A stretch of 64,000 bases of DNA from Gp6-AA40 sp963772955 (GTDB lineage: Bacteria; Acidobacteriota; Vicinamibacteria; Vicinamibacterales; UBA2999): assembly GCA_963772955.1 (NCBI GenBank), contig CAVYZF010000002.1, positions 110,483-174,482 on the forward strand, given 5' to 3'. Positions 52,977 through 61,730 of this stretch are shown here, one piece after another. The notes beneath the pieces were generated by a model that was given only the letters and a program-made list of their open reading frames with translations, did no database searches and was not told where the DNA came from. The stretch's first letter is position 1, and every line of letters starts with the position of its first letter. Position numbers and translations under genes: made by a program.

Positions 52977-54138
52977 ATGCGTGGAGCCGCATGCTTGGTG
53001 CTGACGTGGATGGCCCTCCTGCGCCAACGCCCCGCTCGTTGCCGTCGATCAACAGGCGGCGGCACGCAGCGACGTCGAGGGCTCGCTTCCACGCGACGTC
53101 GATCCGATCTCGCGAAATCGCTTACCCGCGATCAAGCCTGACGTGCACGGCGCCGCGGCAATCCGGCTGCACGTGTCGGGAGCCAACGTGCGGTGGGCGT
53201 CACCGCTCGGGCGTGCCACGACCGAGCTGGCCATCCTGACCACCGCTCGCGAGCACGACCAGCCGTACGAGTGGTCGCTGCACGAGATGGAGGCAGTCGC
53301 CGTCGGGACTCGACCCCGCGACGATCGACATCGTCCGGCACCGACGCTCTCTGAGCGGCCTGCCCGACAAGCACGGACGGTCATCATTCAGATCGGTCGT
53401 GAGATCTTCGGCACGCACAGGCTGAGTTCGAGCACGTACGCTCGCGCGCTCGCTGTTCTCGGCAAGAACAACCTCGTCGACGTCGTCGATCTGATGGCGA
53501 CCTACACGGCGACGGCTACACGGCTCTCCGCGTTCAACCAGCACATGCCGCCCGAGTGGAAGCAGTTCCTGCCGCTGCCCTTCACGATGCCCGACGACAT
53601 CCACGCTGATTCGCGAAGCCGGCTTCCGTTGATCAGGACGAAGACGCAGAACCCACAGACCAACCTGTACGCGAGGCAGCTGGCTCCCGAAGGTACGGGA
53701 CCGAACCACATCACACGGCACGGCGCTGGCGTTGCCTCTCTCGAAGCGAGCGTGGGGCGCCGGTTGATGGGGCTCGCAATCCTCGTCACGGCCCGGGAGC
53801 ATGATGCGCAGTACGACTGGACCGTCAACGAACCAGCGGCAGCCGCAGATGGACTCGAGGCGACGATCATCGACGCCGTTCGACGCAAGGCATCGCTGAC
53901 AGGGGTGAGAGACAAAGAGGCGGCGATCATCCAGCTCGGTCGCGAGTTGTTCGATGCGCACAACGTGCGCCAGGAGACCTACGCTCGCGCGCTGAAGTTG
54001 TTCGGCGAGCGAGACCTCGTGGACATCGTCGGTCTCATGGCGCAGCACTCCGCGGACGCGGTGCTGCTGGCCGCGTTCGATCAGCACCTGCCCGAGGGCC
54101 GGAAGCCCTTGTTACCGATCGCAGGAGGTGCGAAATGA
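52977..54138 (+). pseudogene. tandem carboxymuconolactone-decarboxylase-like protein, frameshifted
   Basis: ATG 52977 with GGAGGTGC upstream. A broken signal region and SRNRLPAIKPDVHG (frameshift near 53040) are followed by a first CMD domain (TTELAILTTAREHDQPYEWS, frameshift near 53310, then IQIGREIFGTHRLSS). A second, intact CMD domain follows (GLAILVTAREHDAQYDWTVN, GVRDKEAAIIQLGRELFD). It is related to the secreted single-domain CMD protein at 41376. Its stop overlaps the start of GRWEGDT copy D (ATGA), so the pair were co-translated. Confidence 0.75.
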
Positions 54139-55335
54139 GATCCCGGGTGCTCATGTCGATCGGCCTCGTGGCACTCATCGTCGCCGTGTCGCTGCTCGCC
54201 GTCGGCGCGCAATCAGCGAAAGACTTGCCGAAGCCGATCACGCCTTCGCCGGGGGCCGCGAGCCGGACGGCGTGGGGCGACCCCGACTTGCAGGGCATCT
54301 GGACCGATGTCTTCGAGACGCCACTGCAGCGGCCTGCCAAGTACGCGGGACGGGAGTTTCTCACGGAGGAGGAGGTGGCCGCGCTCGACAAGCAGCGCTC
54401 GGCGATCCTCCGGCGCGATCATCGCGAACCGCAGGGGAGCGAGCGCGATGTGTCGGGCGCCTACAACGCCGTGTTCGAGACGGTGAGGCCCACCGGCCGC
54501 CGCACGTCGCTCGTCGTCGATCCGCCGGATGGCCGCATTCCGGCCTACACCGCCGACGCGCGGAAGCGAATGGACGCCTATCGAGAGTTTCAGTTGGCGC
54601 TGATGCAAGCGACCGAAACGTGCAAGAAGAAGGACCCAGCCTGTCGCGGCGGGTCGTATGGTCCGCCTTCACCGCGGAGGGCGGAGCAGGCGCCTGTCTA
54701 CAACACCGACCGTCTCAATCGCAGCGACGGCCCGGAGGACCGAAGCCTGGCGGAACGCTGCATGGGCGCGCTGCTGCCGGATTTCAGCGGTTACCGTCGC
54801 ACTCGTGCAGTCGCCTGGATCGGTCTCGATCTTCTACGACACCGGTCAGGGTCAGGGATGGCAGCGAGTGATCCCCGTCAACGGAAGCCCGCATCTCCCG
54901 CCGTCGGTCCGGCAGCGCTTCGGCGATTCGCGCGGGAGGTGGGAGGGTAACACTCTCGTGGTTGACGTCACCAACTTCGGCCCGAAGAGTGACTATCGAG
55001 GCTCACGCGAGGGCCTCCACCTGGTCGAGCGCTTCACACGCATCGACGCGGACACGCTCGAGTACATCGTCACGATCGAGGATCCGACGACGTGGACGAT
55101 GCCGTGGAGCGTGAAACAGGAAATGAAGGCGCAGGACGAGCAGGCGAACCGGATCTACTACGAGCCCAGGTGTCACGAGGGCAACTTCGGCATGTCGGGA
55201 ATGCTGATCAACTCGCGCGCCGAGGAGCGCGCGTTCGCGCAAGGCCGCGGACCCGATCCGGCGACGCGGGACAACTCCACGGGCGGAGCCGGCGGCGGTG
55301 AGGAGAACACCGACCCGCTCGCGGGAGGGAACTAG
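54135..55335 (+). pseudogene. GRWEGDT-family secreted protein, copy D, one frameshift
   Basis: The frame from 54135 has a signal segment (RVLMSIGLVALIVAVSLLAV), RTAWGDPDLQGIWTDVFETP and SLVVDPPDGRIPAYTADARK. It shifts near 54808 and continues as SPGSVSIFYDTGQGQGWQRV, DSRGRWEGNTLVVDVTNFGP, EDPTTWTMPWSVKQEMKAQD and RIYYEPRCHEGNFGMSGM, ending at 55335. Only one indel separates it from a complete gene, so it best shows the family's full layout of about 400 residues. No catalytic motif is visible. Confidence 0.78.
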
Positions 55336-55604
55336 CCTGGCAGTCCGTGGTGAAACGATCTGCTGAGCACGCAATGGCGACACGTTAAACCGACCGTGCT
55401 GTGAAACGCACCGTCTCGCGCACGACATCCAGAACAACTGGTACGTCGTGACGAAGTAGCGCAAGAACACGGTCACTCACCTCTTCACCTTAGGCGGGCA
55501 AGGACAAAGCGTTCGGTTTGCCGGTGTTGGGGGAATCGTAACCGTTCCAATCCGCAAGGCAGGAAGCCTTGGCACGTGGGCGCGTACTCGACGTCAGCGA
55601 ACGC
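55336..55604. other. spacer with one 31-codon open frame
   Basis: A minus-strand frame (55385-55480, GTG start) encodes DRVLALLRHDVPVVLDVVRE and a basic end. No family is recognised and it may be chance. Nothing else is evident. Confidence 0.25.
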
Positions 55605-57799
55605 CTACTTCGCCGCGCGGCTCGCCTGCGCTGCTGCGGCCAGCGCAGCCGGCCAGGTTGCCTGGGTCTGGGTCTGCGGGTTGAACACGTCGCCCGGATA
55701 GATCGCGCCCTCGGCGGCGGCGATTTCCTCCTTGGTCAGATCGGCACTCGGTTCAAGCGCGAAGACATCGATGCCGCGGGTGATCTCGGTCGCGTATATC
55801 CGCCCCTTGTACCAGTAGGCCGACCAATAGCCGCCCACCACGAGCTGGTCCTTGTCGATGGGGCCGCGGTCGAAGTAGGCGATTTCTCTCGGGTTGGCGG
55901 CATCGGTGAAGTCGATCACGCTGATGCCGCCCTGGTACCAGGCCTGAACGAACAGGTCGCGGCCCGGCACCGGGATGATCGAACCGTTGTGGGCGACGCA
56001 ATTCTCCATGTCCGTCTGCGGCGCGGGCAGCTTGTAGTGTCCGCGGAAGACCAGTCTTGCCGTTCTCCATCGCATAGAAAGCATCGGCTCCGAAGCTGCG
56101 CGGATCGCCCGCCTGGCAGCGCGGGCGCATGCCACCGCCCCATTCGTCGGTGAAGAGCACCTTGGTGCCGTCGTTGTTGAAGGTTGCCGAATGCCAGTAG
56201 GCGAAGCTCTGGTCGGCCACGTCGTCGATTCGCCTGGGCTGCAGCGGGTTGGAGATGTCGAGCACGATGCCGTTGCCCGAACAGGCGCCCGCGGCGATAC
56301 GCTTGGCCGGAAAGACGGTGATGTCGTGGCACTGGTCGGTGACCCCAGTGTTCTGAGTGCCTTCGCCATGGTCGCCACCGCGCCAGAGGCCGGCGATCTG
56401 GCCCTCCGCGGCGAACACCCGTGGCCTGTCGACGATCCGCGCTGCAGCGGGATTGGCGACGGGGATTTCGATCACATCGATGCTGAAGAGCGCCGTGCGG
56501 TCATCGCCCTGGATATCGAAGCAACCGGCCAATTCCTCGTTCTTCCGGACGAAGGACGTGCCCGAACTGTAGACGACGATCCGGCTATCGCTCGCATCGA
56601 CCACCGAATGCGTGTGGCTTCCGCGGCAGGTCTGCACCTGGCCGACCTGGCGTGGCAGCGCAAGGTCGGCAATGTCGAAGATCCGGATACCGCGGAAGCG
56701 TTCGTTGCTGATTCTCTCGGGTACGCCTTGCAGGCCGCAGTCGCTACGCCCGCGCGGCTCTTCCACGCTCATGATAAGGAGCTTGCCGACGATCGAGACG
56801 TCGCCCTGCCCGCCGGGGCAGACGGTCGAGCTGACCAGTTGCGGCACCCCGTCGGCGCCGAGCCGGTAGGCATTGAAGCCGTGGTAGCTCCCAGCGATCA
56901 TGACGCCGTTGGCAAAAGCCATGTCGGTGTTGGCGAAGTCGAGCAGCGCGCCGCGCTCGGCGAAGGTGGGCTTAGGGCGGCTCTTCGCCCTTCTTGAGCG
57001 CCCTTGGTTTCGCGGGCTTCTCGCCCGGCTTCGCGGACTTGAGCGGCTGGAGCTGGGCCGGATTGGCGGGGTCGAAGAAGCCCGCCGGCTTGGGAAGCGA
57101 TGCCACGCGGCGCAGGTTGCTGATCGCCTCTCCGGCATTGGCCACGCCCGCCGAGAGCGTGGCGCGCGGATCGCCTGAGAGTCCCGCCAGCACTGTGTTC
57201 ATCCGCTCGATCTCGGCCTTCTGGTCGGTCGTGACATCGCTGGTGAACTGGAACATCGCCGGGTCGTACGCGGAGCCCTGTTGCCGGAGCAGATCCTGGA
57301 CCATGTCGAGCGCACCCTGGTGGTGCGGGATCATCAGCTGGAGGAACAGCCGATCGAACGCGGTGCCCCTCGCACCGGCGAGTCGCGCCACCTGCTCCTC
57401 GCTCGCCATGCCTTTCATCGCATGGCGGGCGTGTTCCATGTCGGCCATGGTCAGGGGCTCGCGCCTATCCGTGAGCCACCTGCGCATGAACTTCATCTCG
57501 TCGGCTTGACTCGCATCGATGCGCCCGCCCATGGCGAGGATCGCGGGGTTGTTGGTCCGTGCCTTGGCCAGCGCGACCATGTCGACCGCCTGCTGGTGGT
57601 GGACGATCATGTGCTGCATGAATGTCACGTCGGCCGGCGAGTAACCGGTGTTGGTCAGCCTCGTCGCCGCGCCCGCATCGATCACCCGCGAAGGCTGCCC
57701 GGGCGCGCCTGGCATGACGATCGGCGCTGACTGCGCAAACGCAATCGTTCCCGTACCTAGCAGCAAAGCCGCCAGCGAAACCGGCGCCGCGACTCTCAT
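55605..57799 (-). pseudogene. DUF305-LVIVD fusion protein gene with two frameshifts
   Basis: ATG 57799 with GGAGGAAC starts a signal peptide and a DUF305 domain (PADVTFMQHMIVHHQQAVDM, LQLMIPHHQGALDMVQDLL; paired His for metal). It runs to PGEKPAKPRALKKGEEPP and stops at 56972. In the next frame the reading continues at once as ERGALLDFANTDMAFANGVM, VCPGGQGDVSIVGKLLIMSV, QTCRGSHTHSVVDA and NQCHDITV-type blocks of an LVIVD propeller. A second shift near 56055 leads to MENCVAHNGSIIPVPGRDLF and GGYWSAYWYKGRIYATEITR. As I recall, proteobacterial relatives encode both parts as one protein, so a single gene has been split. Periplasmic, unknown role. Confidence 0.78.
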
Positions 57800-57906
57800 A
57801 GTTGTTCCTCCCTAGAAGCTTCCGCCATAGCGATTGACAACGGATACACGGCCACTTGTTATGGGACGATGAACGATTCCACCACCACTCGCCGCCCGCA
57901 TAACGC

Positions 57907-58314
57907 CTACGACTTCGGGGTCGGCAGTGCGGTCTCGGCCTTCACGGCGATAGCGTGCCAGTAGAAGACGACAGGGGGGAAAACAAGCTCGAAGACCAGC
58001 GCGATCAGAACGGGTATACGCGGAAACCCGAGTGTCACGAGGGGTAGGGCACGCGCAACTCCGGCCACGAAGACCATCGCGATCAGGATCCTAAACAACG
58101 GTACTTGGCTCGCCAGCCGGGACTGGATCCAGAGGATCAAAACGCCGAACCCCAGGTAAATCGCCGAGAGGTATCGGTACTGACCGTCCGAGTCTGGAGA
58201 AAGTTCGCAACCGGGTACCAGCCGCTCCAGTCCGGAGAACATGCCGGTCACCCCGATAAAAATCGGCACCAGACCGAGAACCCCCAGGATGATCCGCAGC
58301 AGTGTCAAGTTCAC
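57907..58314 (-). CDS. DUF4345 membrane protein
   Basis: 135 residues from GTG 58314, with GGGGGGTCATC upstream. Four membrane helices; the layout LLRIILGVLGLVPIFIGVTG, YRYLSAIYLGFGVLILWIQS and FPRIPVLIALVFELVFPPVV fits DUF4345, a family of unknown function. It lies 107 bases upstream of the DUF305-LVIVD gene, in the same direction. Confidence 0.8.
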   Translation of the reverse strand: MNLTLLRIILGVLGLVPIFIGVTGMFSGLERLVPGCELSPDSDGQYRYLSAIYLGFGVLILWIQSRLASQVPLFRILIAMVFVAGVARALPLVTLGFPRIPVLIALVFELVFPPVVFYWHAIAVKAETALPTPKS

Positions 58315-59068
58315 GATGACCCCCCTTTATCGTCGGCATTCTTCCAGCGATCGACCGACGCTGTCCCGCCCTGTTGATGAAAGGTCCCATGAGACATCTC
58401 TCAGCTTGCTAGACGATAGGCGGCATGCACCGGGAGGTTCGCGGCGCCTTCGTCCGGCTCCGTTAAGCGTAGGCCGGATGAGAGGTCTGTTGGTTAACGA
58501 ATCCCCGTAGCGCGATCCTGCTCCTGAATCAGCGTCAAACATTAGCGTTTGTCTGGGGGAAACACTCGAAAAAACTCGGTCGAAGCGAACCGCTCTATTT
58601 CAAGGGAAGGCAACGGGTATCGGTTCACCGGGAAGGACCGTCGCGGACGACTCATCACCATCACGGCACAACACTCTGACACGCGAGTTCGGCTCGCCCC
58701 CAGCGCCTGCCGCGACACCAACCCGTGCCTCGCCACTGAAGATCCAGCGCTTTCGTCGGCCGCCTCGCGTCACTGCTTTTCTCGAGTTCAGGTACCGAAA
58801 TCAACGGGCAGAATCAATGTTCCAATCGAAGAAGGGATCTGCTTTCGCGGACTAACGCGTCGCGATCCGCATCGAATCACGCTGCGAATCCGCGGAGTCG
58901 CGCAATCGCCGCATTGATTGGAGAAACGTTGCGATCTGTGCCTCCGTTACCGCCAGAACGTCATCACCGGCGTGGTCATGGTTATCGTCGGAGTCGTCTG
59001 GTCGGTCGTGCTCGCGACACGCGATTGCCGGAACGAAGTGCGAGCGTCGAGCCGGAGTCGGCTCTCGC
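58315..59068. other. 754-base stretch without a recognisable gene
   Basis: Open frames exist on both strands but have no recognisable family, weak starts and poor codon pattern. A short repeat CAAAC/GTTTG (58536-58551) is the only structure noticed. It may contain the promoter of the DUF4345 operon and the 3' region of the TonB receptor. Confidence 0.4.
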
Positions 59069-61498
59069 TCAGAATCGATAATTCAGATCGACGCCCCAGC
59101 GTCGCGGCATTGCCTTGAAAACGAAATTGTTGGTGTAGCCCGGATTCGGGAAGAACATCGGTCCGGGCGACCACTCCGCATTGTATGTCTTGTCCGTGAG
59201 ATTCTTGGCCCAGACGGTCGCCGACCAGGACTTGCCGTCCATGCCGAGCCGCACGTTCAGCAACGTGACCGGATCGCGCTCCGTGAAGTTGTCGGGATAG
59301 AACCACGTCGGACCGATGACCTCGATATCCGAGCGCACGAACGCGCTCAACTCGCTGCCCAGGGAATGGCGGTATTGCAAACCCACGTTGGCGGTGTACC
59401 GCGACACCAAGGGCGCTTCGTTGCCGACGTCACTCGCGGCGCGCCTGGACTCCTTGATGTCGCTGTCGGTGATGCCGAGCCCGACATAGCCGTCGAATCC
59501 TTCGAGGATGCGTCCCCGCACTTCGAGCTCCGCGCCCGTGTAGTTGACGCGATCGAGATTCCCTAGATTCTGCGTGCTCGTGTTCGGGTCGAACACGAAG
59601 AAGTAGGATCCTTTCGCCTGCGTGTGGTAGATGCTGACGTTGGCGCCCACGCGCCGGTCGAGAAATTCGGCCTTGGCGCCCCCTTCGTAGGTATTCGCCG
59701 TCTCGTCGTCGAACAAGTCGTTCACACCGGCAATGCCCGCTGCACCGACACCCGTTTGATTGAAGCCGCCGCTGCGAAAGCCGCGGCTGTAACCGATATA
59801 CAGCGTGGAATCGCGTGTCGGCTTGTGGCGCAACGTGACTTTCGGCTGCCAATCGTCCCAGGTGTGCGTGCGAACCTGCCCCGGGAATGCAACACCCACG
59901 AGCGGCGCAGGTATGAACTCCGCAGGTGTCTCGGTGGTGTTCTTGCGATGGTCACGGTCGTAACGCAAGGACGTCGACAACTCCAGTTTGTCCGTGAGAT
60001 TGACGTCGATGTTGCCGAACACCGCCCAGGCGAAATTGTCCTGCGAGTCGGCAAGGAAGGTGAACTGCGGATTGAAGAGCGGCAAGGGATCCCGCCGCAC
60101 CTCGGGCACCTCGCCGGTGCCCAGGTCGAAGACATTGCCCGTGGAAATGAAACGATCGGTCGAGATCACATACGCACCCACGATCCAGCGCGCGCGCTTC
60201 GTCGCAGGCGATGCGAATTGCAGCGCCTCGCTCACCGCATTGACGTCGAGAAACTGATGCTGCGCCTGATCGGAGCCGAAGAAATTGAACAGCACCGATT
60301 CCGGAATCGGCAGGAAATTGAATTGATCGCCGGTCAAGATCTCGTTGAACCGGTCGTAGGCGGTGATGGACGTCAGCGTGCCCAGAGGCTTCACGTAATC
60401 GAGCTTGAGCGACGTGCCGAACATATTGCGTTCGTTCACACCAGCGTTGTTCACGCGCACCGGCAGGCTCGTGTCGTTCACGCTCTCCGTGATATTGAAG
60501 TAAAGCGCCTGAGTTCGAACGCCCGAGGCATACACACGCACATCCGCGCTCAGCTCGTTCGACGGCTCCCACATCAACCGCAGGCGCCCGGACACGTCTC
60601 GAAACGGATCGGCGTCCTCGTTCAGGAAGACATTCCTGATATAGCCCTTGGTATCTAAAAACGAGGCCGACGCGATGTATTTGAGTTTGTCCGAGATCGG
60701 GCCGCTCATGCCGCCGCGAACGTTGATGCCGGGCCCCGAGTCGCCTCCCAGCGTCACATTGCCTTGGAAAACATCGCTCGGCTTTTTCGTGTTGATGATA
60801 ATCGCGCCGCCGATGGCATTACGTCCGTAGAGCGCGCCCTGTGGCCCTTTCAGTACCTGGATGGTGTCGATGTCGAAGAGCTCCTGGTTGAACTGCGAGG
60901 GGTTCGCCATTTGCACGCCGTCGATGAGCACGGCCACCGAGGGCTCGCTGTTGCGCGCCTGTGAAATGCCTCGCACAGTCACGAACGAGGTGCCCTGGTT
61001 CTGGGTCTGCACGAGGCTCATGTTCGGCGTGAGCGCAACGAAATCCTGCGGTCGATCGATACCGGCGGTCTTGATATCGGCCGCGGTAAAGGCATTGATC
61101 GCGCCCGGTACGTCGAGCGACGATTCGTCGCGACGCCGGGGCGTGACCGTGATCGTTTCCGCCATGCCGCCGACCGTCAGCTCCATGTCGACCGTGATGG
61201 CGCCAGAACCGCTGACGACGAGGTCCTCCCGCTTCACCGGGGCGAACCCGGTCAACGAGAACGTGACCGTGTAGCTACCGGGCGGGAGCGACTCGATGCG
61301 ATAGCGCCCGCTGCCGTCGGTGACCGCGGTACGGACCTTTTCGATGAGCGCAGGGCTGGCGGCTTCAACGGTCACACCCGGCAGCACTGCGCCGGTCGTG
61401 TCCTTGACCTCACCCGCGAGAATGGCTTGCGCCGCTGCGACGCCAGGGACGGCCGCGACTAGTCCGAACGATAGGAAACATCTGGCAATTGTACGCAT
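59069..61498 (-). CDS. TonB-dependent receptor, chimeric (regulatory-like N domain plus proteobacterial-type barrel)
   Basis: 809 residues. Signal peptide to about 23 (PGVAAAQA). A carboxypeptidase-regulatory-like domain follows (ILAGEVKDTTGAVLPGVTVE, GRYRIESLPPGSYTVTFSL, about 24-110), as in Acidobacteriota. The plug and barrel are of the FecA/IroE-like proteobacterial kind: IDRPQDFVALTPNMSLVQTQ, FVTVRGISQARNSEPSVAVL, VLKGPQGALYGRNAIGGAII. The last residues, GVDLNYRF, end in the usual aromatic. It is complete. It is divergent from G8 copy 2, with 232 bases between starts, which hints at co-regulation. Confidence 0.9.
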   Translation of the reverse strand: MRTIARCFLSFGLVAAVPGVAAAQAILAGEVKDTTGAVLPGVTVEAASPALIEKVRTAVTDGSGRYRIESLPPGSYTVTFSLTGFAPVKREDLVVSGSGAITVDMELTVGGMAETITVTPRRRDESSLDVPGAINAFTAADIKTAGIDRPQDFVALTPNMSLVQTQNQGTSFVTVRGISQARNSEPSVAVLIDGVQMANPSQFNQELFDIDTIQVLKGPQGALYGRNAIGGAIIINTKKPSDVFQGNVTLGGDSGPGINVRGGMSGPISDKLKYIASASFLDTKGYIRNVFLNEDADPFRDVSGRLRLMWEPSNELSADVRVYASGVRTQALYFNITESVNDTSLPVRVNNAGVNERNMFGTSLKLDYVKPLGTLTSITAYDRFNEILTGDQFNFLPIPESVLFNFFGSDQAQHQFLDVNAVSEALQFASPATKRARWIVGAYVISTDRFISTGNVFDLGTGEVPEVRRDPLPLFNPQFTFLADSQDNFAWAVFGNIDVNLTDKLELSTSLRYDRDHRKNTTETPAEFIPAPLVGVAFPGQVRTHTWDDWQPKVTLRHKPTRDSTLYIGYSRGFRSGGFNQTGVGAAGIAGVNDLFDDETANTYEGGAKAEFLDRRVGANVSIYHTQAKGSYFFVFDPNTSTQNLGNLDRVNYTGAELEVRGRILEGFDGYVGLGITDSDIKESRRAASDVGNEAPLVSRYTANVGLQYRHSLGSELSAFVRSDIEVIGPTWFYPDNFTERDPVTLLNVRLGMDGKSWSATVWAKNLTDKTYNAEWSPGPMFFPNPGYTNNFVFKAMPRRWGVDLNYRF

Positions 61499-61730
61499 GG
61501 TGACCTACATATCAGCGGCAGTCACGCCTACTGTCAAGGGTTACTGGACAGGTTTTCGACAACGTTCGCGCCGGGTGATCGAGGACTTCGGCATGCGCAA
61601 ACCACAGCGCATTTCGCGGATCGCCACGCATAGCGCGTTTGCCTGATGTTTGTTTTCTGGACGCGGATTGTCGCGCTATGCTTTGGCCGCTGCGGTTCCT
61701 GGTCATCTTCCATTACGGGGGGTTGATTCC
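61499..61730. promoter_or_regulatory. shared divergent region of the TonB receptor and G8 copy 2
   Basis: No gene. The last 80-100 bases before 61731 resemble the region before G8 copy 1 (43680-43766): a GACGTTTGCTGGGCGC-like block, then GGTCATCTTC, then GGGGGTTGATTC and the GTG start. Similar upstream sequence in both copies suggests the leader was duplicated with the gene. Confidence 0.55.

Noticed and set aside
58549..58917. 122-codon open frame on the plus strand in the spacer before the TonB receptor
   Set aside because: No family, no ribosome site and no neighbour logic.
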